A DNA stretch of 64,000 nucleotides from Heliocidaris erythrogramma (lineage: Eukaryota > Echinodermata > Echinoidea > Camarodonta > Echinometridae), in assembly GCA_025617745.1 (NCBI GenBank), contig CM046853.1, positions 56,877,233-56,941,232 of the forward strand, read 5' to 3'. Shown in pieces: positions 13,736 through 26,470 of this stretch; position 1 is the stretch's first letter, and each line of letters starts with the position of its first letter. The notes beneath the pieces were generated by a model. That model worked only from the letters and a program-made list of their open reading frames with translations, searched no databases and was not told the DNA's origin. The position numbers and the translations under genes were made by a program.

Positions 13736-16631
13736 TTTTAATCAAAAACTCGATAAAGAATCAGCATCCCTTCATAGTCTGAACATCATTTCATATGAAA
13801 ATTGTATTAACTATTTTTGGGCATTAATTATCATGAGTGCACGCTGATGTGACCAATACAAGACTTGTAACTTTCCTGAGTCTGAACAGGCTATAATATC
13901 AAAGAATTTGGGGAATGACCTCGTCTTACTTTCCTCATTAAACCCCCAAAATAAATGCATTTTAATAGAAGCAGAAAATTCAAAGAAGCATATCAGTGAG
14001 AGGTTGAGGAAAAAACGGACAACTAGTAAAAAAGTTATATTTCAATCCTAAAATCGCTAAATGAATGGAGATCTGAAATTGGCAATGTCCTCATTACGCT
14101 AATGAGATGCTGTGATGTAAATGTGCTATACTTTCCAAATGCCTTATACAAATAATGTTGTAAAAATTCACTTTCCTTGAATCTTAGTTGGGGGGTTGCT
14201 GGTCTTAATTGGTACTTGAAATGTGAAGGAACAAGGCAACAAATGAAGGGGATAGTATTCACTAATCTTTTTCATGTTCATCCCCTCTATTTTCTCTTTC
14301 TCTTCTTTTTCTTCTTTGTTTTCTGCCATTTAATGATGGGGGAGGGACCCCTGCCCCCATGGGGTAGCTACGCTACTGAACTTGATTGGACTGCATCAAT
14401 TTAAAGCAAATGAGAGGGATGTCCATAGGTTCAATTCCTATGATGAAGTGTATTACATACAGTACTCAATTGAATTACTTTCCCAGGGGAGTACTTGGCA
14501 TACTGGGCAATCAATAGTCAATCAACCATCAGGAATGATCATTTCAATCATCATCTGACACACCCCTGGAAGTAATCCTTATCTTTTATGGCAATAGTTG
14601 CATTCACACCATGGGAGCTAAACTTTCAGTTTTGCTTGTAGTTTCAAAACTTTAAGTTTACTTGTAGTGATCTTGTAGTGATCTTGTAGTTTCAGACCGT
14701 ATGAGCGGACTCGTTTCAAAACTTTTTTACTTGTAGTTCTATAACCACAAGCGAGCTCGTGGTTAAGGCCGGCGCAGTTTCAGACCATGTGAACGGTATA
14801 AATAAGTTTCGGTAACTTAAAGTTTCGAAACCACAAGTCCCGTATGAACATAGCTATTGAGACTTTAGAGACTTCATTCAGGTGTATGTCTAGAATGATT
14901 GTTATTTTCTGCATGGGAATAACCAAATCAAAATGGAAGATTGTAGGTACATTTAGCTTGGTGAAAGGTAGTGGCATGAAAAGACGCATCCAGAACGCAA
15001 CATAGATATTGTTGAAAATCTAATCACCCAAATAATGAGAAACTGACTCAATCCTGCTGAGAGTCACAGGCACTGCACACAGAAATGTGTACACGGGACT
15101 ACACACAAATTTGCACACAAAACGCATTCAAAATATCATTTAAGTATGAGAAGTAAAAGAAAAAAAATTCGGTTTCGCTAAATAATAATAGAGAACATTT
15201 ATACCACGCCATGTCTGTCAAATTTGACACTCCTGGTACTATTGCGAGGTATGGTGTAATTGTGGGCATACATGAGCATAAGTAAATTCAACACAAAATG
15301 CATAGTAACATATAAAAATGAAACATACTAAAAAATATACTACAGTGATTTTTAGAAAGGAAAACAGGTACATGTATGTTCAGCTGACTGACAACCCATC
15401 CTCTTACATAGTATTCAATGCTAATTGAAGAAAATTGAAGCCCAATCCACTTGTACACAAAGTTTGTGCATCGAACTGCAATTACATTTCGGACTGCACG
15501 GCCACCAGTTTGTCCGAAGTTTGCGCCCCGTGGGGCAACGGCATGATCAGGTAACAATCACGGTGCCCTCTCGCATCATAAAAACGTCCACAATCTGTGG
15601 TTGAGTATCCCTTTAACTTTAAACTAAAGTTGCCTAAAATTACCTAATACATATGTAACTCCTTCTCAATAAGAGTCAAAGTAGAGCTTAATGCCATAAA
15701 ATTGATTCCTTTCCAAATGATACAAAGGAATTTGTAAACATCATTTACTTAAGAGTTAAGAGTGGAGGTTGAGTGGTCTGAGGATTATTACCACTTTTTC
15801 ACTGACATGGCTGTTGATTCTATACTCATACACTACAGGACTAAAAGTTGATTCAATTGATTACTACAGATGAACTAAAGCAACGTCGAACTATAAATCT
15901 TTAACAAATCATTCTCCTGACTTTTATGTGGAAAACGTCTTGCAGACCCCATCTCGTTGATTTCTGTTAATGATCGACCCTTCAGCACCAAATTTCTATC
16001 GGTCAGATCAGATCGCAATACCAATATCCAGTAGCTTTTCCACATAAACTATATGTACAGGATACTGATTTGTAACAATTTATAGACATGTAGTTATTAT
16101 TAATGTAACCTGTCAAACAGGACCTACATGTACGCTTTATGACAGGACAGAGATGAACATGCTAAAGAACATTCTTACGTGAAATTACTGGTTGTTATCA
16201 TTGTAAGCAGGAAGTAAAAAACTGTCATCTTGCAGTCACTACAAACAACAGGAATTGTATGAATGTACTGTATAGTGAATCCTGAAATGACCTTCTATTC
16301 AATGTGCATTGCTGAAAGAACATTTTTTTTTTAGAAGAAACAAAAATAACAGTACAATTCCTTGTGCTCTTTTTCTCACCAATCATACTAAAAAAAATAA
16401 TATCTCCCAATAGAAACCAGGGAAGGAGACGAATATGTGTAACTCCAGACACAAGGAGCAATGAAATGTAATTTTAACACAGGGATGAGGTCAGGCTTTC
16501 GATTCGAGAGATAAGGTCACTTATTTATGAATCCTATAAAGATAGTTATGATTGTCCAAGAGAACCATTTGAAGTTCCAGGTTTGACCTTTGCTCTAAAT
16601 AAACAGTCAGAGTAACACTTCGTATTTAGAT
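13736..16631. other. Non-coding stretch
   Basis: No supported gene. A segment near 15055-15115 resembles sequence preceding the SINE body at 46.5 kb (GCACTGCACACAGAAATG, then GGGACTACA), so it may be a SINE fragment. Confidence 0.4.
14598..14865. mobile_element. Possible small inverted-repeat element
   Basis: CAATAGTTGCATTCACACC on the left resembles the reverse complement of the right end, CAATAGCTATGTTCATACG. Inside, CTTGTAGTGAT/TTTCAAAAC motifs recur in both orientations. The ends are imperfect and I found no target duplication. Confidence 0.35.
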
Positions 16632-17178
16632 GTAGGAAAGCTGAAAAACGAGAGAAGTAGATTAATTAGTGAAAGTTTGAGCAAAATCCAATAGGAAATA
16701 AAAAACTTGATTTTTCAAAGTTGTAAAGTTGTAAAAAATCAAACACAAAGTGGCAACTCTGTGATGTACATGTAAAATATCTTGTGAGCTCCTCTCCCAT
16801 TTGCTCAGTACAGAAATTTTCATAAATTTTCATTTTTTTAACTCGTTGATTATGGGAAAGATTTGTTTCATACAGGTTTTGTGTAAAACATATTAATTTT
16901 GCAATTATTATATCAACCCTGCATATATATATGATCGAGTATTTTCTATTAAAAAAAATGAAAATTTATGATTTTTTTAGTACAAGGCAAATGGGAGAGG
17001 AGCTCACAAAGATACGTCACGGAATGCCAATTTGTGTTTGATTGATTACAGCTTCAAAAATCATGACTTTCTTATTTCTCATCAGAGTTTGCTCAAACTT
17101 CCATTAATATATCTCTTTCTTTACTTTTTCTGCTTCTTTTAAAACTAACTTGATACCAGGGTGGACTTAGCCTTTAAC
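16632..17178. mobile_element. Long-arm fold-back MITE, copy A
   Basis: Arms of about 150 bp mirror each other. The left arm runs through AGTTTGAGCAAAATCC and CAAACACAAAGTGGCAAC to GTGAGCTCCTCTCCCATTTG. The right arm is its reverse complement, ending CCAGGGTGGACTTAGCC. A second copy of the family is at 25.7-26.47 kb. It has no coding capacity and I infer a DNA-transposon derivative. Confidence 0.7.
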
Positions 17179-17709
17179 AAAAACTCACAAAGATATGTTT
17201 GCACAACAAATGCATGTTTTCCTACACCTTCGCACTTATGCTGCTTCCTGTCTTATTCTACATTGATAGTTCAGAACCCAAGGAAATTAAGAAATCACGA
17301 TAATTAACTTGCATTTATAGGACATCTTTGTGGGAATTGTAAAGGCAAGCGTATTAGTAACATGTAAGAAAATCAATCAAATGTTGGAATCTATTTTATA
17401 CAAAAGATTGGCACCTTGCACAATAAAATAAAAGTACAAATATCACAGCAGTAGTTGAGCTACAATAACTGTCAGCCTTCACTAAAAGCCTAATTATGCA
17501 ATGATTGGAACCGGGCAACTCGTTGAATAACAAATAGACGTCATGGGAAGGTCCCAGGGCCTTATCCATCTATTCAACATTCTCACTCCCTTTTTGTTGT
17601 TAATCAGTGAGTTATCCTCACTTGAAAATCCTATGCTTGTGTTTCATTTTCACAAGTTCCCACATTCAAACCATATGGTATGTTTAAAACAAACATATGT
17701 ATACAAAAC

Positions 17710-17830
17710 AAATAATTATGAAGATGATGCTGAAGTGGTAGCCTTGTGGATAGAGCAATAAGTATTGGAATATGGGGACCCTATACATGCATGTAGGTTC
17801 AATGCCAACTGAGGGCAATATCATGAGCAC
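17710..17830 (+). mobile_element. tRNA-like SINE head fragment
   Basis: GTAGCCTTGTGGATAGAGC resembles a pol III A box region and AGGTTCAATGCC a B box, spaced as in tRNA-derived SINEs. No clear tail was found, so it is probably a truncated or decayed copy. Confidence 0.4.
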
Positions 17831-19240
17831 TGACTACTGACAAGTCAAAGAACATCATATTTGGCTAAAGTCCCTCCAATATCCACAACTTGTCTAAAGC
17901 AGCACTTACATATCATCTGTTAGGAGTCTGAAGGGCATTAACTCATACATGTATACTTTAACACAGAGTTAATGCGCTTCTGGCTTTCAACAAGTGATAT
18001 ACATGTAGTTCCTATGGAGATAAAAAAATGGTATATCTGGCAAAAGCTCCATCAGATGAACTGAACAAATACATGTTGACTTTTGTACTGGTCGCCTTCA
18101 AATTCAAAAGGGAAGGAATTTTTTCACAATATCATTTTTCATTTTCACAGGAGATGGCAACTTTTTCTAGAACATTCAGAAGATTTCAAACATGAATACA
18201 CCAGGCATACACTAGTCGTACACAAACATGTGAAATCAAAAGGCAATGAGAATACCGATTCAAATCAAACAACATTCCATGTGTACCTCCAAATGTAGAA
18301 ATGTCAAACTGTTTCCTTTCAAAGGAGCCCTGCCCTGCCCTCGGGGAGGACGACTTTTTCCAGGCTCATTTGTACATGCTGGTTGCCCAGAACCCCCACC
18401 TGTCCCCTCCAAGCACAAACCAAACAAACAACCCCAAGTTCACCACTCAATCACAAAACCATGGATTTACCACTTGTAAGCAAGACTAAGCACCATGCAT
18501 CCTGGGCTTAATGCATCCCGGAAAGGAATTTGGTTTCTTTCTTTTGTATTAATCACATATTTTGCATTATATAATACAATAAATCATGTATAAGAGATGT
18601 CTCCTGGTAATACTCAAAAGGGGACCTCCAAGGTAGCAATCAAAAGCAACGAAGCTGAAGTTATTGACAAAGAAACGGTGGATAAATTTTTCAACAACCC
18701 GCCCATACTATGCTCTATTTTAAGGCCCACAGAGAACTAAAAACTGATAATGAAAAGTAAACATGTGAATGTAATCCTTTTATGGTCCTCATCTAACTAA
18801 TAAGGTTATCATTCAGGTGACTGCCCATGACTGTCATAGACTGCCAAAAGTACACCTGTAACTGTACCACTCTACAGCAATGTCTCTGACTATTAAAATA
18901 AAAGAAGCTAGTTGTCTAACCAAGCGACAGTCAGCTATTAACACAGGCAATGCCACAGGATTTTGAGATCCACCTACAGTAATAATGACACCAATATATA
19001 TACTTTACTTGGCCTTCTACAACAATTGAATCATACTTTCCATGAAGTAGGGCTACTGTTTTTTGTAATCCTACATTCCTACTGTATCTGCAGAATTCAC
19101 CAAAATCCACACAGACAACAATCCATGCAACTATTTGACAGTCTACATCAGGAAAAGCAAAGTTACACTCTTTGGCAACAGACCTGCTGTGAAAAATATC
19201 TACATGTAAGCTTAGCTACAAGCATTTATTCTTAGCACCT
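17831..19240. other. Non-coding stretch
   Basis: A slightly GC-richer patch at 18.3-18.5 kb has short plus-strand ORFs in two frames (62-77 codons). Neither shows a domain or credible splice context. Confidence 0.4.
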
Positions 19241-19375
19241 AGGGGCCAGTTTCTCGAAACCGTCAAAAGTCTAACTTTGTGGACATCCCATAGAAGCCTG
19301 TGTTAAGAATAGACACATGTTTCAATGGGATTACCACAAACTTGGACTTGTAACAATTTCGAGAAACTGGCCCCT
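19241..19375. mobile_element. MITE with AGGGGCCAGTTTCTCGAAA termini
   Basis: Left end AGGGGCCAGTTTCTCGAAA and right end TTTCGAGAAACTGGCCCCT are perfect inverted copies, about 135 bp apart. The inner part (GTGGACATCCCATAG and ATGGGATTACCACA) is also partly mirrored. It appears related to the elements at 35.4 kb and 57.6 kb, which share GACATCCCAT or GGGGCC-TTTCGAGAA motifs. Confidence 0.8.
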
Positions 19376-19673
19376 GGTGACCATCATTATTATCCATATA
19401 TTGAGCTGAGCCTATTAAGAGTTGGTTTGTATCTGATCTCAAATCTAAAATAGTTTGCAAAATGCAGACTTCACATAACATATCTAGTCAACGTTTTACT
19501 ATTCATAGACCCCGTTCTCATTACAAGGCCTTTAGCAGATTTTCCTCCATCTGTCACTACCACATGTAATCTGTTGTTACGAATTTTCGGCTTTTTAAAC
19601 ATACTAGATATCATGTTCAACTTTCCTTTGGATGGTGAATTTGTTTGTAAAATGAACAGTTGTAAATTCTTAC

Positions 19674-19752
19674 CAGTGTTGGAGTAGTAGCTTTAAAGTA
19701 ACAGAATTCTTATTCGGGTCTCTGGTTTTAGCAAGCAGCGTAGCAATATGAT
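19674..19752 (-). CDS. Internal coding exon of an unidentified gene
   Basis: On the minus strand an excellent acceptor (TCTCTTTTTTCTCTCTCTCC then TTTAG) precedes a 79-bp exon, which closes with CACTG followed by GTAAGA. One frame is open throughout: two nucleotides, 25 codons, two nucleotides. It reads HIATLLAKTRDPNKNS then VTLKLLLQH, with an ordinary globular composition; the other two frames contain stops. I do not recognise the family. No neighbouring exon was joined with confidence. A CpG-rich 5' exon candidate on the same strand lies 8 kb upstream (27.84-28.23 kb), so both may belong to one gene, but that link is inference. Confidence 0.5.
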
Positions 19753-22051
19753 CTAAAGGAGAGAGAGAAAAAAGAGAAATTCGGCTAAGGTAACTTGCCA
19801 AGTAGTTTGTGGCTGTACATTATAACATGCATGAATATCCATGCTCTAAGTCTAACCATGTGACTTGTGCATGAACAGGCTGCGCCAACATATACCGGTA
19901 GGCCTACATATATTGTACAACAATACAAAGTATTGAGTATTTCATTATGTGAGCCTCAATACACCTCAAAAAAGGACTCCATTTTCATTTCCTTGTCATT
20001 ATAAATTAGAGTTAGCAACCGCTCATTCTAACCAACAACAGTGAGGTAATGGGCCAAGAATGCCAGCATATACACCACAGCCCTCTTCTCAAAGAATGCT
20101 AACTATGCATCTGGTTCCAGCTTGGAAGTCAACAGGGTGCAATAAGCATACCCCTGCTATTCATCAGCAGTACAGTGACTCCCAAACTCCCCAAGCCAAT
20201 CATATTTGAAAGAAGAAAAATATCAATTTCCATCTCACCAGAATAACAATATTTTTTGTTTGAAGAAAAAGTAGTAGAAATCCTTCTTAAACTTAAAAAA
20301 AAAAGCATAAGAAAGATTTTGTTATGGTAACAACAATCTACTGATTACGGTAGACAGTATTTTGATATGTGCAGAAAAGCAGTTGACTCTGATGACAGGG
20401 TAATAAGAATTACCATGTAAAGTACTTACAAATGCACTACAGTATTTTTATTATATGCGGTTAAAACAAGCTACATGACTTCTATGGTACATTCAGGCCT
20501 ACATGCTTCTAAGCTTGATACAAATAGGCTATTTGTATCATGCTTAAAAGCAATAGCTTGGATCATGCACACCTATACAAGACATTGTTTGTTGTAGATA
20601 TTAGTTTCACATAGAAGTAAAATGCAGGCTTCCACAAACTGCCTTTTCACCACTTCATACATGTAGATGTATCCCTATGATCATTCACAATTATAAAAGC
20701 CTGTGTGAACAGTGTTGTTGATATTTGTTTAGTGGAGTATCTAAATAAATCTTAACAATTCAGCCTTCATGGGCAATGAAAAGGAACCCATACAAACATT
20801 GATCAAGGCTTGGATTTAACCTTGTATGTTTTCAGAATTCAAATCACAATATTGCTCATAGAAATCCAAAATGATTAAAAGAAATTGGGAGGGTACAAAC
20901 ACAGAACACCAATTATGTTGTGATTATCAAAAGAAATCACAGACTTTTTTCTTCTAATTTTATAAGTTATCAACATTCCATCAGATATCACAAAGCAGAA
21001 GCAAGGTTCATTTATCTCTTCAAAGGAAATTGAAGAGTAACAATAGATGTACTATAAAGAAGCTAAAATCAATTTTCCGACAAAACTTTCCACAAGAAAT
21101 ATTTTTGTGGTGAGGCTCTGGGATTGAATGTGCACAAGTCCAGAGTCAGGTTTGGATTTTAGATTTGTGCCTTAAACCTTCTCCTTTCCAATCACACTTT
21201 CATTTTTGACAAATTTGAGAAGATATAACAGTTGACTTCACATAAATCAAAATACTATTCCAGCCTGACCCACCCAGAGCTGAATAGGGATATATACTGG
21301 TAATGATAAATATGACACTTAGTAATTCCCATTCCGAATATTGCTATTCAATCGGACCATTACAAAGAGTTGACTGCACTGAAGCTTTAAAACAACAACT
21401 ATTTAAAACCTTGACACAAGTTAAATAGGAAGTCCATTGTGATATAACCCTTGACCTTCGGTAGCAACAGTGTAATTGAACATGGGAGAAAGGGATCAAA
21501 AAGTTCCAAGGTCCCTTAACTTGTAAGCAAGTCAATCATGTTAGTCCCGAGAGAGGACGTTAACATTCCTGACTTTGAACTTTGAACTTCAAAACAAGGA
21601 GTGAGAGAAAAAAAAAATGCAGACCAGGAAGGAACCCTGGATGTCAAGCACACTCCCAATGTGCTCACAAGTTTAGGGTAAGTTAGGGACCCTTGTATTC
21701 CTTTCACACACAAAATAAAAGTGCATAAAGAAAGATTATATAAAGAAATAGCAAAAGTGGAATAAACACAGGATAAACAATATATAAAGAAACATTGTAA
21801 AAAGAATCTTGATAAGGAGGGAGGTGAGCAATTGTATACCATTCTCATACTCTATGGATTGTTCACATGGAGGGTCCATACATGTGTCCATACATGTATA
21901 AAAGCTTGTGACCAATGATTTATCTGGAGCACAGCAGGTATGATCACATATTTGAACAACATTCTGGTACAATTGTAGAGCCGCTAGATAACACTGTATT
22001 TTGTAAATGGAAACAGGGGGGGGGGGGGGGGGGAGGTTAAGGGCTCAAGTC
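19753..22051. other. Non-coding stretch
   Basis: AT-rich sequence ending with a poly-G run (22014-22033). ORFs up to 110 codons at 21.5-21.97 kb overlap one another in different frames, are rich in Cys, Leu and Phe, and show no domain. I treat them as chance. Confidence 0.4.
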
Positions 22052-22819
22052 TTAAGGCCCGTCTTCATCAGCCCGAGTTTCCAAAATAGCCCGCTAATTC
22101 TGATCTGGAAAACTATACCCGATCAGAACTAGCTCGAACTACATGTAATTTGTAATGAAGACACAATTAGCTAGCTATTTTGCAGGTTTTAAGCTCGAGC
22201 TAGAAGCCCAAGTCAACTCAGGTTTTTTTTTTTTTGGCGAATTAGCCCGCTAATTCGCAGGTGAAGTCGCACTCGACACCAATCGTAGAAATTTTATTTT
22301 CCTTATGTCTTTCTTTGTTTTTACTTCTTTCATTCATCTTTCTATTGTTACGTATTTCTTTGTTCCTCTTTCTATCCACTTTTCTTCATATTTCCTTATA
22401 TATTTCTTTGTTTTTCTCCCTATTTTATATTTTTCCTCATATATTTCGTTTCTTATGTATTGCTATGTTTTTCCTCCTATATTTCTTTGTTTTCCCTATT
22501 ATATATTCTTCTTTCTATTATTATATATTTCTTTGTTTTTCTTTCTCTTTTTTTCTTTTCCTTATGCATTTCTTCGCTCTTTTCTTTTCATTTACTAGTA
22601 TCCTATAATTTTTTTTAAATTTTCCATCTTCGAAGTGCGCATCCTCCAAAGCTCAAGTTTATTCCAAGAACGAGCAGGAATCGTCGACTTGGGCTGATGG
22701 AGACGGGGTTTTTCAAACTCAGACTTTTTTTCTCAAGAAGCACTGATCGGGCGAGAAGTGCTGATCGGGCTAGAATCTCAAGCTTGAGCAAACTCTGGCT
22801 GATGGAGACGCACCTTTAG
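22052..22819. mobile_element. TTAA-type MITE with GTCTCCATCAGCC termini
   Basis: Left end TTAA-GGCCCGTCTTCATCAGCC and right end (reverse complement) CTAAAGGTGCGTCTCCATCAGCC share about 20 of 25 positions, then both continue into GAGTTT. The left target site is TTAA; the right one appears mutated (TTTAG). The interior holds TAGCCCGCTAATT repeats and a 300-bp T-rich tract (22290-22620), which explains the low-complexity Phe/Leu/Ser ORFs there. Confidence 0.65.
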
Positions 22820-25689
22820 TAACATTTCCCTGGTACAAGCATTCCTTGGTGTAACCATTACACTTCCTTTTATTACTGTCCCTAATCTCCCAAAAGAGAG
22901 ATTCCACACTTTTGTGGTTTGTTTCCCATGCTAGTCATACCACTAAGTACGTACCTGCTGAAGATATCCTGATAATATATACAAGTCTGTTGTTTCACCT
23001 CAAATACTTTAATCGGAACTCCAATCGTACGGGAAACAAAATACATGATCAGTAATTATTACAAATGTTTACTCAAAAGAGACAGCAAATGTGAGATGAA
23101 AATTCCATGAATTTACCTATTTCCAACTACAAACCACAATCACACATTTCACAAACCCTTGCTCCTTATAAATTGCACACTAAAATAATCTGCATAAAAC
23201 TTCATAAATTGTGTTCATTAACTCTGTTGAGCCATATAGAACTAATTCTATCAGCACCCTTTCACAATCTTATGGAAAGTGGGAGTAATTGTCATGGTAA
23301 CTGCACACGCCTATATAATAATCATAATAATTGGGTCTCATTTACCCAGGGTAGCCACATAAGTATTAGTACTGCTCTTCCTATGGGCCCTGCTATTATC
23401 ATTACCCCAGCATTGCAAGGTACCCATTTAATACACCTGGGTCAAGAGGGACAAATGTGAGCAAAACACCTCATCCAACGATATAAGAGAAGTCAAGGAT
23501 CGAACCCAGAACCTCTTGCATGAGAGTTAAGAGCCTTCAAAAATATACCACTAATGATTCCAGGACTCTACATGCACAATTTCTGACATCGGTGCACAAA
23601 ATCAAGAGACCTTTGACCGGATTGTACAATGTTAGTAGGGATCTGCACGTAACATGTTCATTAACGACTGATGACTAATCTGTGCATGCATGATGCTGCT
23701 ATTATGCACATATCTACAGCAATAAAATAATTATTTTACATCACATCTGTTCACAAACTAATTTTTTATCTCTCACTCACGTACGCCAATCTGTGTTTTA
23801 CTGTACTGATGCCAGGGAAATGCAAGTTCCTAGGCGATACTAAATGATAAATTGTATAGCCTCATAAACAGTAACCACGGCAACTGGTGACATAATAGGC
23901 CAGAATTTGGATGTCTCTGTAATAAGGATCTACATGTACATGTACAATGCATAGGAGTATACAGATAGATGCATCCATCCCCCTCACCTCATAAAAACAA
24001 TATTATATCAAGTCTATATTCAGATTAATATTAGGAAGCCCTCTATGGTTATAGAACTGACAACCATGTCCCTTTATAAATACCCAAGCCATCCATTTAA
24101 TCGGCGTAAATGCATTAAATCTGTACATTTGAATACAATATGAGGTATTATGACAGAGCATAGCAAGCTTCATTTCACTCTGAGTATTTGTCCCATTGTT
24201 GATTTCATTTCGTTTCTTTTTATCATTATTTCTATTGCTGACTTTTTATTGCAATGGGACAATCCTGTTTATGACATTGTTTGCTATTTGTAGGGAAGTG
24301 ACTGAACTGCAAACTCAAAGGTAAAATCCCTTCAAGTTGCTTGTAATTTCATAACAAGACACAGAGCTATATGAGGCACATGAGTTTGTTCATGGGGCAA
24401 ATATTCAAGCAAACTTTGTTAAAACTTTAATTTCCCAAAATATTGATTAGCAAATACCATGTTAAAAACATTATTAGTGGCTGAATTCAGTTTAAAATTG
24501 TCAGCTAGATTTGTCAGAACTAGTCTTTACCACATGACAAGGTGGATATTTAAATTTTTATTTATAGCTGATGTGCAAGAAAAATATCAAAATTTAAGAA
24601 TGATGAAATGTCTTGAAAAAACTTACACAGGTCTAGAACCTTTAACTTTAGAACGTCTAGACCTACATGTAATCCGCAAACTGATATGATACTGTATGTA
24701 CTTGTATTTTTCACTGAAAATCAATCAAAACTGTCAAAAGCATTTTAATGTTATTTCACGTACATTATAAGCATGCTTTTAATCTAATGATCTGCAAATT
24801 AATATTGAACATACATGTAGGATTGCCTACAATGTAAACCTGTTAACATAGAGTCAAATTGTCTGTTTCTGACTCTGTCTGCATTCCTCTCAGTCTTTAG
24901 CAAGCTTTCTCTGTTTTTCAAATCCTGAATCTGTTGTTCCGTTTTAAGCCTAACTGCTTTGAATTTTAACAGTCATAGATAAGGGTCATTCTCTGAAGGA
25001 GTTACTTTTCAGAATTCACAATACTATCAATAATGTTGAATGGCAGGTACAATACATAAACACAATTGTATTGTTTTGTTCAGAGTTATTAACAAGTCCA
25101 GTGAGACTATGTGGTCTTGATCTGCCAAAAGGACACAAAAAATAGTTCAAAATGCTACTTAAAAGGTATTGTTTCAAGAAGTGACATAAAATTTACAAAA
25201 TATGCCCAGAAAAATGCCTACGCCCTTCAAACTTTACACATATAGTCTACTTACAGGTTGTAGCTTTGTAGACATTATTTAACACAAACACACAAATGGT
25301 TTTGTGATATGCTGATTTTTAGGTCTTTAATAGTTCAATGATGTGTTATTCATCCCTTCATTAAAGATACAAATGGTACATTGATATATTTCTACTTTAG
25401 ATGTACACTGAAACTCTAAGCATCATTGCAATAACTATTTTTTCCCCCTTTGATTTTTGTTCCCCTTTAGATCCTTATTACATTGTGTGATTTTGGGCTC
25501 TAATGAATGCAAGATAACAAGATTTAGTCTGTATTTTAAGACATTCTTTACTTTTTTTTTTCATTGAAAAGGTTTTACCTGTAGTCTACTTTCCTGTTTA
25601 AATAAAAACCCTTCATATTTTATCATCATTGAATAATTTAGAGAAACCAACCAGTTACATGTACCTTACAAAATATATACTCAGTACAG
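22820..25689. other. Non-coding stretch around the SINE
   Basis: Outside 23313-23556 no feature is supported. TACATGTA palindromes recur (near 23932, 24664, 24810 and 25657). Confidence 0.4.
23313..23556 (-). mobile_element. tRNA-derived SINE (Lys-like head)
   Basis: Read on the minus strand: A-box-like AGTGGTATA, an anticodon-arm-like GCTCTTAACTCTC, a B box GGGTTCGATCC, then a body with CTCTTGACCCAGGTGTATTAA and ATGGGTACC. It ends in an (ATT)n-type tail. The same body words occur in the SINEs at 26.15 kb and 46.6-47.06 kb, so one family is represented. Confidence 0.7.
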
Positions 25690-26470
25690 AAAATCTCATT
25701 GATGTTCAAAGGAATAGATTTGTTTCATACAGGTCTTGTGTAAAAACACATGAGCAATGATTATATCTTAGGTGCATGTACGATTGTATGTTTTCATTAG
25801 AGAAAATGGATATCAATGAATTTTGGGGTATAGGGGTAATGGGAGAGGAGCGAGCAAGAAACTTCATGGAGTTGCAAATTTGTGTTTGATTGATTACAAC
25901 TTCAAATATTCATAGCTTTATTTTTTGTCGTATTTTGCTCAAACCTTCACTGATCCTTTTCTTTAATTTGGCTGCTTCTTTTAAAATCAAATTGTAATCA
26001 GGGTGGACTTTCCCTTTAAGTTTATTTGAATAAAAGCAGAAAAATTGGAGAAACAGATTAGTAAAAGTTTGAGCAAAATCTGATTACAACTAACTTCAAA
26101 ATTTCATAACTTTCTTATTTCACATCGGATTTTGCTCCACTCTCCAATGTGGAGGTGTCGTGGTATAGTGGTTCATTCACTTGACTCTTAATCAAAAGGT
26201 TGAGGGTTCGAATCCCAGCCCGGCACTAACGTCCTTTGGCAAGACATTAATCCACATTTGCCACTCTCCACCCAGGTGTAAATGGGTACCCGATATGCTT
26301 GAGCGCTACATATTTGGCTGCTAATATAAGCTATGACCGGGGTAATAATGAAGCGCCAGGAGCGTCACGTGACGGACATGAGCGCTATACAAGAAGCCAC
26401 CATTATTATTATCTGTCTCTTTGATTTTTCTGACTTCTTTGAAAACCAACTTGATAGCAGGCATGGTGGA
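25690..26470. mobile_element. Long-arm fold-back MITE, copy B, split by a SINE
   Basis: It is similar to the element at 16.6-17.2 kb: GGGAGAGGAGC, TTGTGTTTGATTGATTACA, TTTTGCTCAAACCTTCACTG and CAGGGTGGACTTTCCC all recur. A further arm begins near 26035 (AAAAGTTTGAGCAAAATC). It is interrupted at about 26150 and resumes after the SINE at about 26414 with TTTGATTTTTCTGACTTC, ending near CATGGTGGACC. The nesting shows the SINE is younger. Confidence 0.6.
26151..26413 (+). mobile_element. tRNA-Lys-like SINE with ATT tail
   Basis: The head resembles a tRNA gene: A box TGGTATAGTGGTTCA, an anticodon-arm GACTCTTAATC as in tRNA-Lys(CTT), and B box GGGTTCGAATCCC (26204-26216). The body follows (CCACTCTCCACCCAGGTGTA, AATGGGTACCCG). 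It ends GAGCGCTATACAAGAAGCC then CATTATTATTAT. The non-tRNA body and tail exclude a functional tRNA gene. Confidence 0.85.

Noticed and set aside
22261..22608. 115- and 97-codon Phe/Leu/Ser ORFs resembling membrane proteins
   Set aside because: A T-rich low-complexity tract inside a MITE; two overlapping frames give the same kind of sequence.
23107..23460. 117-codon plus-strand ORF
   Set aside because: It runs antisense through a SINE and has no domain.
26151..26225. A functional tRNA-Lys gene
   Set aside because: The tRNA-like head continues into a SINE body and ATT tail shared with other copies, and lies inside another transposon.
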